A stretch of DNA of 64,000 nucleotides, from contig NC_079912.1 of NCBI RefSeq assembly GCF_024868665.1, positions 20,173,667 through 20,237,666 of the forward strand, given 5' to 3'. This document shows, one piece after another, positions 1 through 12,406 of this stretch. The notes beneath the pieces were generated by a model. That model worked only from the letters and a program-made list of their open reading frames with translations, was not told where the DNA came from and searched no databases. The DNA comes from Triplophysa rosa. Its lineage: Eukaryota > Chordata > Actinopteri > Cypriniformes > Nemacheilidae. Position 1 is the stretch's first letter. Each line of letters opens with the position of its first letter. A program made the position numbers and the translations under genes.

Positions 1-296
1 TGCTCTCCTGAAATCAAAGTACATCCCGATGAATTAATGCAGCCTCTTCACACTGAATCCTCTATAAAAGCACATATGACATATAAGTCACTGAGATGGT
101 CTCTGTGTGATCAAAATGTGTGCCATGAATGACTGTATTAATGAATGAATGAATGAGATACACCACTTGCGCTTTAAAAGGGGGAGGAGATCGAAATAAA
201 CTCTGGGTTTACCAAAGAAAACCTGCTCTCCCACCCACCCAAAACGTTTCAGCTCGAGCTCAGCTGGACTCATCTCACATCGACTCACTCGACCTA
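1..296. other. Unassigned non-coding sequence
   Basis: No gene, RNA or repeat family is recognised here. The short open frames have no protein-like composition. The stretch probably lies in the long first intron of the minus-strand Kv3 channel gene whose exon 1 is at 16.2-16.8 kb; that placement is inference. Confidence 0.4.
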
Positions 297-306
297 TCAC
301 TCACTC

Positions 307-352
<46 letters not shown>

Positions 353-368
353 ACTCTACTCTCACTCC

Positions 369-406
<38 letters not shown>

Positions 407-532
407 TCTCTCTTCTCTCTCTCTCTCTCACTCACTCACTACTCTCACCTCTACTCTCTCTCCTCTCTCTCTCTCCCTCTCTCTCTCTACTCATTCTCTC
501 TCACTCTCTCTCTCTCTCACTCACTCTCTCTC

Positions 533-571
<39 letters not shown>
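297..571. repeat. (CT)n microsatellite
   Basis: About 275 bases of almost uninterrupted CT dinucleotides with scattered CA and CTA interruptions. The apparent Ser/Leu-rich open frame on the plus strand is a by-product of the dinucleotide repeat and is not a gene. Confidence 0.95.
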
Positions 572-574
<3 letters not shown>

Positions 575-1377
575 TGGTTTATTAGACTAGAGAACCAGGC
601 GGTCAATATCTTACTGAAAAGGATTCGGTCTCATGTCTGCTTTACACTATTTGGTTTCTCTGGTCTTTGGTGCAGGAAGGGAAGCTAGCGCAGTGGTTGT
701 CATGGAGACAGTGGTGAAGCTGTGTTGCAGTAAACAGCGTGTGACACTCGTGTGCACGTTCTCACGCACCAACCAGAAAAGAGCAGAGGGTACGCCAGCC
801 CGCCACCCCAGTCCTGATCGCTCACAGCGTTCACTGGACACCCAAAACACACACAGCCTCCGCTCGTCTCACTGATCTGTGCTGTTACTGTATGTCTCAT
901 TCTCCAACCTCTCGCTCTTTCTTCTGGACAGATTTGTTAATCCAGCGTGGGGTAGCAAACGTGTATGGAATCTGTCATAATTTACTCATTACATTTACTG
1001 CTCAGATGTTGTGTCTTAGAAGAAATAAAACTAGTAACAAATGTCCAAACACACAAAGAGCAAGAAGGTGTCAAATGAATGTAGATTGTTGAGAGACATT
1101 TGTGAGATACTTGGGTCTGAGACACAGATGAGACTTTTGTGCTTTTTATTTCTTAGGTTTGTTCTACTTTGAATCATAAAATGAGCTTTTGTCAGTTGAG
1201 ACCTACTGTATAGTGCTCTTTTGTATAAGTTAAAAGCTTTGTTGCATCATAAAACTTTCACCTCTCACTAAAATCATTATCCTCCAACACAGAATCCCTG
1301 AAGAACTTACTACACTACAACAGAGGATCTGCTGCACACCATATCCCAATACAATCTCCATTACCAACAGTGTGTTA
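572..1377. other. Unassigned non-coding sequence
   Basis: Nothing supportable was seen. Short open frames at 633-1092 on both strands overlap each other and resemble no known family. Confidence 0.4.
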
Positions 1378-1845
1378 AGTAAGGGATAATGTACAGGCAG
1401 CCGGTTGTTATCGCAGAAATAAGCTCCGACAGTGTGATCAGGCCCCGTGATCAGCGGCTTATTACACGGTTACTTGCCACATGAGAAAAAAACTGGACAT
1501 AAAATGGGAATTTGAAATATTTTAATAGCTCATTTTTACCGAATGCAGACCTTCCGCGAGGAAAAGCCATTTAGTTTCGGGTTTTAAAGAGACGACGTTC
1601 AAATGTCACGAACAGGCAATTTGGTTGAATTATTTGTAAACATAATGTCATATATGTTATTAAAAGACATATTTATATTTCATTTTTGTGTAATATTAAA
1701 CTGCCCCTCTCAAAATGATTTGCAGCATCCAGGTTACAGGGTGTTATTTATTTTTGAGCGGTTGTTATTTGAAAATAACAACACTTGGAATGTCGCGACT
1801 GGCCAATCAGAATCAAGCATTCAAATGAGCAGTGTAATAAATGAA
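1378..1845. mobile_element. MITE copy, inverted relative of the 49.3-49.6 kb copy
   Basis: The block starting GGGATAATGTACAGGCAGCC and continuing to the motif CTTGCCACATGAGAAAAAAA matches, in reverse complement, the sequence at 49330-49590. Both copies share the order: GGGATAATGT head, Pu-rich middle, TTGCCACATGAG, and an ACCGAATGC motif. The part after about 1600 carries GGCCAATCAGAATCAAG, a motif seen again near 10655. It is a dispersed non-coding element. The superfamily is not resolved from these two copies, and the outer end here is uncertain. Confidence 0.6.
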
Positions 1846-2389
1846 CTAGAGACAATATCAACTAAAATATATTACTTTAAAAATGACACGATTTAACACA
1901 ATATTGGTTAATAATGCAAATGTTTGTATTTCAAAAATTGGGTATAGGAAAAGTGTAAAACAATACAAATCTGCAAATTAAAGTAGTAAAAGCCAATAAC
2001 GAAGGCATGGTTCCACAATAAATTTAAGGTGAACTTAAAAAGGTTAAAAAAGGTTAAAGGAGAAATGAAGCATTTTCGCTTCTTTGCTGAAGGAGATAAC
2101 GTATTTATGAAACGTGTTCTGTAGAGCAGTTTGTCCCTTTAGGGCTACTGTAGAAACAACATGGCGACTTCCATGTAAGGGGACCCGCGGTGCATGTAGA
2201 TAGAAATAGCTCATTCTAAGATAATAAAATCATAGCGCTTCATTATGTAAGGTCTTTATACACCTCTGAACACATAGTTATGTGTATATTATATTGCACT
2301 TCTCTCAATAGATCCTTCAAAAAATTACACACTGGGCCACACACAGCTCCGGAACATAAAAGTGTGTGACATCATGAAAGATATACCTA
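1846..2389. other. AT-rich non-coding sequence
   Basis: AT-rich sequence without a recognisable gene or repeat. Confidence 0.4.
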
Positions 2390-2632
2390 AGAGAGAGAGA
2401 GAGGGGAGGGAGAGTGGGTGAGAGAGTAAAGGGGGAGTGAGGGAGTAAGAGAGGAAGCGAGTGAGAAAGTTGGTTAGAGGGAGAGAGAGCAAGTGAGGGA
2501 GAGTGTAGAGAGAGATGAGAAAGAGTGATCGGTCAGTTGATGTAACACAGGACACTGCGGGACACTGAAGGTCACAGGGGGACATTGTGTGTGTGTGTGT
2601 GTGTGTGTGTGCGTGCGTGCGTGTGCGTGTGC

Positions 2633-2688
<56 letters not shown>

Positions 2689-2721
2689 GTTTGCGTGTGC
2701 GCGTGTGTGTGTGTGTGTGTG
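2390..2721. repeat. GA-rich tract followed by (GT)n microsatellite
   Basis: A GAGAGA-rich tract spans 2390-2525. A (GT)n array with GC interruptions follows at 2585-2721. The Cys/Val and Thr/His open frames over it are artefacts of the dinucleotide repeat. Confidence 0.95.
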
Positions 2722-5106
2722 TTGTACAATATCAGTTCACATGGGTCACAGGTACATTAGAAGGATGTGTGAATGACACTCATAATCCCAGATTACCGAT
2801 GAGTCTAAACTGAAACATCTATGTGTATCTGAGTTTCTAACACAAAGCAAACATGAAACAATGTTCAAATACATGAAAACATGTTGGATGTGTTGCGTGT
2901 AGAGTGTGGACTGCGCTGGTGTCTAAGCATCCTCTGTTTTGTATTCTCTTTAGAACACTGCAGTGTTGCCATGCACGTTTGTCCTTGCGACATAGTGCCC
3001 ACCCCCTTCTCTGCCTGCCTCTAACTCTCTCATCTCATTCACTCACCTCTTTACTTTCTCTCCATCCCTCTCTCTATCTTTGTCCTTAATCTAGCAGAGA
3101 GCTTTTGGGACCAAAATTGCTTTGTAAGAGAAACGACAAAGTCACAACGCGCACACGCATGCAAACGTGTAGAACAACAGGAGAAATACATTGAGAGTAC
3201 CCTTTACATATACCTGTATGTACACGCGTGTGTGTGAGTGTACTGAGAAGAGTCAAAGTGATGAATTCAACATTGGCTACCCTGGGATCTATCGCATCTA
3301 TCCTGAACGAGCAGATGGCAGCACGCACACACACAATTCTGTCCTTTCCTAAAAAGTCTTGTCTGCATGTGATCCGCAGTGCCAATAGAAACATACACAC
3401 AGGCAGTGGCGCAAAAATGGAGTATGCAGTATATAGGCGGGGCACAGGGGCGCCACACAAGAGGGTGCCAATATATTATTTAAAGATTTTTTAAATAAAA
3501 CATTAAATAATAAAAAATATAACGAAAAACAGTAATTATATAAAACGTTTTAGTTGAACTTTTGTCTAGCATTTTAAACGAGTTCAACAAGAATATTTGA
3601 TTTAAATCAAGTTTTTATGTCAACCACTCACTCTGTGACAGTCACATGACCAAACGGATCGAGGCGCAGAACAGAACAAGAAAATGAAAAACAAGTATAT
3701 CGACAAGTAAAATCAAGACAATGTCCGAGTGAATAATATCGGTTGGTATCATTTCATCTCTGTAAATCTTTAAGTTATTTAACGTTGCCTGAGAGGAAGT
3801 TCATATCATAGAATATGATATATTAACGTTGATATCAGTTGACCTCCACATATCTCTGTCGCTTGTAAAATAAATCTATGTTTGTCAATGAGCTTTAGAA
3901 TTACATTCGGGAGAGTCTGAGAAGATTGTTAAAGCTGTAAAGTCTCCCGCTATCACGCAAATAAGCTAGTTGTTGGGCTCTTGAAGCTGTATGAAGCTGT
4001 GCAGTTTGAACGTCACGCCCGTGTTCTTCATATAACGCCTGCAAATTACACACGAGCTGACGGAGCACAGAGCACCGGGAGATTGCGTGAGGACAGTGAA
4101 ACAGCGCAATGACTGACAGGATGACAGGGACAAACAGAGCTAAATGCAACAATGAGCTTTAGGAGAAAATACAAATAAAATATTACACTACTGTAAAGTT
4201 ATCTTAGATGAAGTAGTAGATGATCTTACAAGACAAGAAAAGTTCAAAAATCAAAGAACAATATGAACTGGTCATGCAACACAATACAGAACACAACTGC
4301 ACAAAGAACATTTACATTCAGGCGTTTAGCAGATCTCTTATACAAAGAGACTTACAGAGAAGATAAAGGAAACAATACAGTGAAGCCATTTGTCAATAGG
4401 AGGCAATAAAAAATATGGCATCCTCTGCACCTTTGGCACAATTTGGTAAAAGTAAACTATAGCAGATTGTCTTGAATTAGTCGTCTCGGAGTTCTGCACA
4501 AATACGGAACAGGTCAAAAAGGCTACAAACCCAATCTTGTCAAATTCAAGGGTGTACACGTGCTACAGCTAACTGGACACAGAACAGTGACATGTAAGTG
4601 TGTACTAATGATACTGTGTGTTTACTGTATAAAGCCCTGTAGATGATTCTGGGATGAGCTCCGGTTGATATGATCCTGAGATTCTGATTGGTGTGTCATC
4701 AGTTTTGATTCTGAATGTTTACTGACATCTTATTCGTTTTGATAATAATGAATAATGTTAATAATACTTTTAGTTGAAGGAAAGAGAATCATCTAAATGT
4801 CTAACATAGAAGATCAAATAAGTGTATTATTCACTCCTCACCAGCACATCTCTAACGGGCTACAACTACATTTGAGATGTTTAAAGAAGTTTTATTGTTT
4901 AAAACTGGACAAGTTTTTTTGTTAAAAAGAATACAATAAATACCCTTATTTGGTGTTTTATTTAGTTATTATAGGCAAAAGTTCAAATTAAATTAATCGG
5001 AAAAAAAACAATCGTCCGATTATCCAATTATCAAAATAATGTTTAGTTGCAGCACTAATTTCTTGTGTATGTCTGAGCATAAACTTGATGTACTTTTACC
5101 ACTTTT
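2722..5106. other. Non-coding sequence, one SINE/LINE-tail-like remnant
   Basis: No gene is seen. At about 4305-4360 the sequence resembles the reverse complement of the AAAAGCGTCTGCTAAATG tail found again at about 49800 and 61780, a tail shared by many fish SINEs and LINEs. The rest is AT-rich and unassigned. Confidence 0.35.
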
Positions 5107-5356
5107 GGTATCACTTCGGTATAGGGGGCAATTCTCACTGTTAACTAGTTATTATTAGCATGCCTATTATTGGCATATTGGCTGTTTATTAGCACATATT
5201 CTGCATGAGTATACTCTACATCCCTAACCCGAACCTTAACCTAACAACTACCTTACTAACTATTAATAAGCAACAAATGAAGAGTTTATTGAGGAAAAAG
5301 TTGTAGTTAATGGTTTGTTAATAGCGAGAATTTCCCCCTATTCTGAAGTGTGACCC
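5107..5356. mobile_element. Palindromic MITE (AATTCTCACTGTTAACTA type)
   Basis: The left end (GGTATCACTTCGG, AGGGGGCAATTCTCACTG) is mirrored by the right end (GCGAGAATTTCCCCCTATTC, then GAAGTGTGACCCC). The two arms form an imperfect inverted repeat of about 45 bases around a roughly 150-bp core. There is no coding capacity. It resembles a MITE family widespread in fish, but no superfamily is assigned. Confidence 0.7.
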
Positions 5357-6032
5357 CACTTTTTACTTGTTTAATTAGTATTCCGATGTGTTATTGATCT
5401 TTTCAGAACTGTAAATCTGTTACACTGTGAAGAAATGTTTCTGTAAAGGTGTTTCTGTAAAAGGAAACCTTTATGCTTCTGTTATAGATGCAAATCTGAT
5501 CGACACCTTCACCTGATTTCAAATATAACTAGAATGACTCTAAAGGTCTACTACACAACTTGTCTACTGATTTTTTATTTGTTGTGTGTTTTCTATATTG
5601 GGGTGGTGGATGTGGGGGCGCCCAAAGTGATCTCACACACCCCTCAGAATGATCATGAAACAGGTACATTTGAATGCATGACTGGTGTGTGGGGGATTTA
5701 TTTAGCTATAGAATCAAATACTTGAGTTAACTAAACCTAAAAAATTATTTTGCTTTAAAAGTGAAAAGGTTTGTATAGTCTTTTGTGTTTCTACAAAGTC
5801 TGCTATGTCCTCTTCCAGAAAATAATGTGAAAGTGTGCGTGTGTGGTTGTTGGTTTTGACACTCTGAGATCACTTATCCATACTGAATGTCCACCTGTTT
5901 CGCCTTTTGCATTGCTATAGTATGTGTGTTGTTACTCTTGTCTTGTCCCAGGACACATATACTTTTGGGAGTCCGCAAAAATATAAAAAATATATATTCT
6001 AAACATAAAATGACCAGAAGGAAAAGGAAATA

Positions 6033-6473
6033 TTAAAGGGATACTTCACCCAAAAAAGAACATTCTGTCATGAATTACTCACTCTCTAGTTGTTCCAAAT
6101 GTGTATAAATGTCTTTGTTCTGATGAACACAGAGAATGATATTTGGAAGAATGATTGCAACCAAATAGATCTCGACACCCATCGACTCCCATAGTAGGAA
6201 AAATACAACGGTAGTCAAAAGTGCTCCAGAACTGTTTGCTGTCCTACATTCTTCAAAATATCTTCTTTTGTGTTGAGCAGAACAAAATAAATGATAAAGT
6301 CATTTTCCCCACTATGGGAGTCAACGGAAGGCAAGATCTGTTTGATTACAAGCATTCTTCCAAATATCTTTCTCTCTGTTTATCAGAACAAAGACATTTA
6401 TACGCATTTGGAACAACTCGAAGGTGAGGAAATGATGACAGAATTTACATTTTTGGGTGAAGTATCTCTTTAA
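6033..6473. mobile_element. Long palindromic MITE, full copy
   Basis: It starts TTAAAGGGATACTTCACCC and ends GGGTGAAGTATCTCTTTAA, so the ends are inverted copies of each other and read TTAA outermost. The centre holds mirrored ACTCCCATAGT/ACTATGGGAGT. The whole 441 bp can fold on itself. Further copies or pieces lie at 6713-6845, 8949-9254, 20440-20613 and 62471-62696. No open frame is meaningful. Confidence 0.8.
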
Positions 6474-6712
6474 TGACATCTTCATGAGTTAAATGACTCA
6501 GTGAGTGACTGTCAAACAGACGCCCGGTTAAGAGCATCAATTACTTCCAAGAGTAAATGTCAGTATTTATTTATCTTACAATACATAAGTATTACTTTTA
6601 AATAACACTTGACAAGGTTGTATTTGTTAACATTACTCAAATGCATTGGCTAACATGAACTAAAAATGAACAATACAGTTTTCAGCATTTATCGATCTTT
6701 GGTTATGTTACT

Positions 6713-6845
6713 TAAAGGAACAGTTTACTCACAAATGAAAATTCTGTCATCATTTACTCACCCTCAAGTTGTTTCAAACCTGTATAAATGTCTTTGTTTG
6801 CTGAACACAAAGAACGATATTTGGAAGAATGTGAGCAATTTTCAG
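6713..6845 (+). mobile_element. Half copy of the same palindromic MITE
   Basis: TTAAAGGAACAGTTTACTCA followed by the CATCATTTACTCACCCTCAA segment matches the left arm of the element at 6033-6473. The right arm is missing, so this is a truncated copy only 240 bp away from the full one. Confidence 0.7.
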
Positions 6846-8948
6846 TTAGTAGAAAAAAATATTGTAGGCTAAACTCATGTATATAGAACGCATTTTGATT
6901 TAAAATATTTAATAATAAATGCTAATAATATACATGCTGTAGAAGTATTGTTCATTTAATGTTAACAAATACAACAAGTATCTAAATATTTTTCCAATAA
7001 TATCTAAACATCAGGAAACATAGTAAAAATTCTTTGCTGCCTTCAATATTTAAGTACAATCAACTTCATATTTTAAGTTTTGGCCAGTGGTAGCTGACAT
7101 AACTTACATTTGGGAATAGAAATGAAGAAATCTTCAGAGAATAATTAACAGGTGTTATATTTTTTAATGCTCAGCCATTTAGACCTTCCCAATATTTCAC
7201 ATTGGACACTACGATCCCAGATTATAAAGATGAAGCATCTATACGTTTGTATGTGTTTGAGTCAGATGACAGGGTGTGATAGCGCTGCTCTGATGTGGCT
7301 CAGCAGGATATGATCTCACCGCCGCAGGAAGTTCCAATTATCACCGAGATGAAATGACGCAGCAGGTTCAAGCTCAGGTTCCCAGCGGAGCAGACATGAA
7401 ACTAAAGAGATTGACTCATTGCCACACACACCTGTGTCAGGGAAAACTGAAAAGCCTCGTGTTGAATCTTCCAAAGGTCTGGCGCCAATGGTTCACACTC
7501 GCAGGAGTCCATCTAGTGTAAAGTACGCATGACCAATAGTGCACAGACCAGTCAATCTGACCCTGTGTGAGTGCATGGGCGAAATATGTGTCGTAGTGTT
7601 GTATATTGAGTAATAAAGCTCATAATGCCCAATGGGCATCTTTGGGTTTCAGCAGAAATAGTTGTGACAGGGAGAGAGGGAATAACTCAAACACTGCTGG
7701 TAGGGTTACAACCAATCGATAAAATTCAGAGAAGAGAAGTTTGTTCTCATTCACAACATTCAATAACTCTCCTCGTGTTTTAAGAATGGAGCGGTGCCAG
7801 AGCTGGCACACGGGTATGATATCTCACGAGGCATATTGGTGTTTAGAAAACAATCCCAATGATTGGAAAGATCAGATGTTGCTCTTTAAGTGTCACCTTA
7901 GTCTCAGATGTTTTTTCATATAATTGCTTTGGGAAATCAAAACAGAAACAAATGAAACTGTAATTGTTCAAATCCATGATTTGAGATGTAAAATGAATCA
8001 AATAATCTGGATTTGAGTCAAATTGATGAGAAATGTTGTTGGAGTTGATATTGAGATCTTCAATAATATTGACTTGCAAACTTGACAAATCTGAGCTCAG
8101 TCTGAGACATTGTTGACATCTCTCCTGAAACTCTAATGACAGACACATTTGTGAGATTTCTCCAGACAAATATCTGAGACGCTCTTGGTTTAACCTCATT
8201 GACGTCTAGGAGAAACAGCTCCGATGTTAAAGAGATCTCGTCTTTCATTCTGTCTTATGGGCTTCCACTGAAGCGTTCCAAGCTCCACACCAGCCTCTCT
8301 CAGGAACGCTGGTGCCACCACCGATCATTAAAGTGCCCGTCAAGGGCATGAGGATAAAAGAGAGGGACGGCTGTTCCAATCGGCCATGGAACGTGACAGT
8401 ATACTTGTCTTTGTCAATTAAGCGACCAGGAGCCAGAATGCCGAGCCTCTGGGAGAAGACAAACCCACTGGCTCATCTGCCTGCTCTCTACAGCCAAGTC
8501 AAGACTGAGAATGAAATATTGATGGAGGAGGGCGCCAGGGTCTCTGAGCTCATAGTGGACACTGAGACTCTACAAACACATGCATGAAGGACCCCATCAA
8601 TGAAGCAAAGCCAAACACCATCATGAAGTCTGTTGCTTTGGATTGGTTTGACTCCTGCAAAAATGAGCTTTACACAGTACACCACAATCAGTAAAAACAC
8701 TAAAGACTTTATCTGCGTTGTGATTGGCTGAATTTCTGGATAGAGGAAGTACAAGGTCATATTGAAATGTAACTGTGCTATTGAAATCGTAGTCAATGTC
8801 AGATATTTAAATCTATAAACACTTTTGTGACACTCGGTCTGAGAACTCTAGTCATATTGTTTCTTAGCAGAAACATCTGAGACCTGAACAAACGTCTTCA
8901 ATTGAGCTCCATTTACTTTCATTGCTGTCTAGAGGAATTGAAATACAG
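6846..8948. other. Unassigned non-coding sequence
   Basis: No gene is supported. The 91-codon open frame at 8312-8587 lacks recognisable domains and overlaps a 102-codon frame on the other strand, so I do not call it. Confidence 0.35.
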
Positions 8949-9254
8949 TTTAAAGGGATTTTATTTGATCATTAACTCGCCCCCTTGTGATTTCAAACCT
9001 GTATGACTTTCTTTCTTCCTCAGAACACAAAAGAAGATATTTTGAAGAAAGTCGTTAACTGGACCCCATTCACTTGCATTGGTTTTGTGTCGGTACAATA
9101 GAAGTGAATGGGGTCCAGTGCTGTTCAGTTACTGACATTCTTCAAAATATCTTCTTTTGTGTTCTGTAGAAGAAAAAAAGAAAGGTTTGATATGACAAGA
9201 GGGTGAGTAAATTATGACAGAATTTTCACTTTTGGGTGAACGATCACTTTAAAT
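8949..9254. mobile_element. Palindromic MITE copy
   Basis: TTTAAAGGG at the left and the inverted CACTTTAAA at the right bracket mirrored arms. The inner arm CTGGACCCCATTCACTTGCA is mirrored by AGTGAATGGGGTCCAG, and AAGAAGATATTTTGAAG by CTTCAAAATATCTTCTT. It is the same general family as 6033-6473 but a different subfamily, and the 62471-62696 copy is closer to it. Confidence 0.8.
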
Positions 9255-9358
9255 AGATCTACATGTGAGGTTTTTTTATTGTAATTGTAACTATTAAAAG
9301 TGTATATGAATATAAATGATCGTGTTCATATACTGTAACAGAAGTATGCAAGTATATA

Positions 9359-9761
9359 ATGTGTGTGTGTGTGTGTGCGCGTGTGCGTGTGTGTGTGTGT
9401 GTGCGTGTGTGCGTGTGTGCGTGCGTGCGTGCGTGTGTGTGTGTGTGTGTGTGCGTGTGTGTGTGCGTGTGTGCGTGTGTGTGTTTGTGTTCATGTTTGT
9501 ATATCCCGGTGGGGACCTAAACCTGAATACACACCAACACATGGGGACTCGTGTCACCGTGGGGACCAAAATTGAGGTCCCCAGGGGCAAAAAAGATAAT
9601 AAATTGTACAGAACAATATTTTTTACAAATCTAAAAATGCAAAAAGTGTTCTATGATCTTTAGGTTTAGGGATAGGGTTAGGGGTAGGGGATAGAATATA
9701 CAGTTTGTACAGTATAAAAACATTACGCCTGTGGACTGTCCCCACAGGGATAGTCAACCAA

Positions 9762-9824
<63 letters not shown>

Positions 9825-9839
9825 GTGTGTGTGTGTGTT
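9359..9839 (+). repeat. GT microsatellites flanking a 270-bp dispersed repeat (order A-B)
   Basis: (GT)n/(GTGC)n lies at 9359-9484 and (GT)n at 9763-9839. Between them is block A (9489-9716, starting GTTCATGTTTGTATATCCCG, containing GGTTAGGGGTAGGGG) and block B (9721-9759, CATTACGCCTGTGGACTGTC). A nearly identical pair lies at 19503-19802, but there B comes before A. There is no protein-coding content. Confidence 0.85.
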
Positions 9840-10210
9840 GTCACACTTTCATTGTGTTTGGAACAGCACAGTTCTAACGTCACCATGCGTTCTCTAAGCA
9901 AAATTAAGCTGCACAAAGCATTTTGTTAAATATGACCGCTAAGTTTGGAGCTCGGGCACCCCGTGTACAGGATCAGGAGATGTTCCAGGACCCTGAGGGC
10001 CGGCGTGTCTCAGCACTGATGGGAAAACTGTTGATAGAGGCAGACTCCATGCCAACGATACCCACAGACTCGCCTGTACATCAATATAGATTCAAAGATT
10101 ACTGTGACCTTCGTATGCCAAGATGCTTTTGGTCAAACATACAGCACATTGTGTGGTCTTTAACAGAGTAATGACATATGACATCAGTGACTAATTCCAG
10201 AACTATTAAA
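9840..10210. other. Unassigned sequence with an 82-codon open frame
   Basis: The plus-strand frame at 9923-10171 has no recognisable domain, no signal peptide and no good splice sites at its edges. I could not link it to any family. Confidence 0.3.
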
Positions 10211-10518
10211 GCAATAAGCCCAGTGAAGCAGTGGGTTACGGTGCATTTTATAACAGCTAACACCGTATCTACACCGGACGCAACCGGTGCGATGCGACAC
10301 GCCAAAAGATATTAGAAACGCATTAGAACACATTATAATTTTCAATTTTGTCCCCACCGGATGCAGCGTGACGTTACAAACCCATCAAGAACAAGCCGGT
10401 TGTCATGTCGCGTCGCGCCTGTCGCGTCCGGTGTAGACACGGTGTAAGGGCGTTGTGGCATGAGTCATTAAAACCCCTTTAGCTGCACTGTAACCCACTG
10501 CTTCACACAGCTTATTGC
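10211..10518. mobile_element. MITE with nested inverted repeats
   Basis: The outer inverted repeats are 10211-10245 (GCAATAAGCC... GTGGGTTACGGTGCA) and 10484-10518 (TGCACTGTAACCCACTG... GCTTATTGC). A second pair lies inside: TCTACACCGGACGC near 10267 and GCGTCCGGTGTAGA near 10424. The double palindrome suggests either a composite of two MITEs or one long-hairpin family. A further short inverted repeat, AGCCGTTATA/TATAACGGCT, follows at about 10606-10638. Confidence 0.7.
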
Positions 10519-10639
10519 TTTTATAAAACGCTTATTCCACATGCGTAGCAAGGTTTCATCAAATGAAGTAAATAAAAGGATATTTAGGCTATGTAAGGCG
10601 GTCAGCCGTTATAAATCGGGGTATTTTATAACGGCTTAG

Positions 10640-11884
10640 AACTCCACTCAGCCAATCAGAATCAAGGACCAGAACTGACTGTTTTATAATGCAATTTATA
10701 CCATGCATAGCAACATGAGATAAGAAAGAAAAATCTATCAAATCTCTATTATTTCTCCTTGACGTCAATGAGATCCAATGAAGAGCCAATGGAAACTTGC
10801 TTAAGTCTCATGTGTGTCTCAGATATTTCTCCTCAGAAAGAGTCAGAAATGTGTCTGTCATTAGAGATCTCAAACTGAGCTCAGATTCGTCTCGTCTGTA
10901 ATCAAAAGTCAATACTATTGAAGATCTCAATATCAACTCAAACATTTCTCATCACATTTACTCAAATCGACATTATTTATACCTCAACAATCTACATTCA
11001 TTTACACCTCAATGCTCTTCATGTGTTTGACCAATTGTCTTATTTGTTTCTGTTTTGCTTTTCCAAAGTAATTATAGGAGAAAGATCTGAGACTAAGCTG
11101 ATCCTTAAATGAAACACAAGTCCATCTCCCAAGCTTTAAAAGAGCAACATCTGAGCACTGAAGTGTTCCTCTAGGAGACTGTTAATGGCCGAATCTCTGC
11201 TCATCGCTCTCAATGGCATGTGAGAGAAAGCCACAGGTAACAGGTGAGGCGCCTGTAGCGCTTTCACACCTGCCGTCTGATACGGACTAATGAATGATGT
11301 CACACTGCAAATACAGTAGAAAACATGTTCACAGATTGTGTCAAAGAATCTATGGCAAGAGAATATTAGATATCAGTGCATTGCTCTGACACAAATAGGA
11401 AAAGGGTCAATTTAGTGTTTAACCTCTAACGTCAATATTAATGACACATATCGATCACCGTGTGACATGTATCAGAGGACGCGTTCTCAATAACCTTCAG
11501 AAGTGTCACAGTTTAACTTGCCATGCAGTCAGCTGTACGATGCATTGTGTGTTGATCAGATCCCTTCTAACGGACAACGACAGGCCAATCAATAAAAGAT
11601 CAATCAATAGCAGAAAGTGGGGGAGGTGGACAGCCGCTGCCTTTAGTCATAATTGAAGATGTTCAAATGAGTCCATAAAGCATCTCTCCTTTATTCCCCC
11701 TCTCTGTCCTCTCCTTTCTAACCACTCCCCCTCTTAAACCTCCACTCTCTCCTGTAATCCATCTTTCTCTCTGCTCCACCACTGTGTTTTGCTCATATTC
11801 CCTCTTCCATTCCCAGTATATCTCAACGTCTCTCGCTCCACTGCACAGCTCTGACTGCGTAGAGAGTGGGATTGCGGCACAGCG
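10640..11884. other. Unassigned non-coding sequence
   Basis: The segment shares the CCAATCAGAATCAAGG motif with 1801, suggesting a MITE remnant at 10640-10700. Nothing else is supportable. Confidence 0.35.
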
Positions 11885-11943
11885 TGTGTGTGTGTGTGCG
11901 CGTGCGTGCGTGCGTGCGTGCGTGTGTGTGTGTGTGTGTGTGT

Positions 11944-11976
<33 letters not shown>

Positions 11977-11978
11977 AG
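11885..11978. repeat. (GT)n/(GTGC)n microsatellite
   Basis: About 94 bases of GT repeats interrupted by GTGC units. Confidence 0.95.
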
Positions 11979-12406
11979 AAGCAAGCTGCCGTGTGATGGT
12001 CAGAGAAAGGACTGGTGCTGGTATGAATAACATGTACATTATCGCTCAGCTCATAAATGTTTCACACTTCACCCGCGCCGTGAATCTCCAGCAACTGGCG
12101 TTAAATCACGTCAATAACATCCTTCCAGTCACCTCTCCGCTGTCCTCCAGCCGCCCGCTTCACTACAGCACTTATTCTGCAGCCTTCTCTCTTTGTCTTC
12201 TTACAGTGCTCAGACTTTCACACGCTTTCCTTGAGAAGACATATGTCGGCTAGTTTGGTCAATATTTGGCTATTTTCACTCATGTGTGGTATTCAATAAA
12301 AGAGATGATGCGATTATCGTTTCAACCTCAGACGTTTTTCACCCACATCATACATTTTTTGTAATCATTTTATTATTATATACAGTATATATATATATAA
12401 GTTTAT

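Noticed and set aside
153..590. 145-codon Ser/Leu-rich open frame
   Set aside because: It is the translation of a (CT)n microsatellite.
2325..2813. Cys/Val-rich and Thr/His-rich open frames, also at 9294-9916, 11734-12039 and 19204-19676
   Set aside because: All are translations of (GT)n or (CA)n repeats.
9660..9695. Telomere-like TTAGGG runs (also 19748-19780 and 20332-20349)
   Set aside because: Only two to four imperfect units each; two are part of a dispersed repeat. Not an interstitial telomere.
9923..10171. 82-codon open frame as a possible exon
   Set aside because: No recognisable domain, no flanking splice signals in a coding context, and a MITE starts directly after it.
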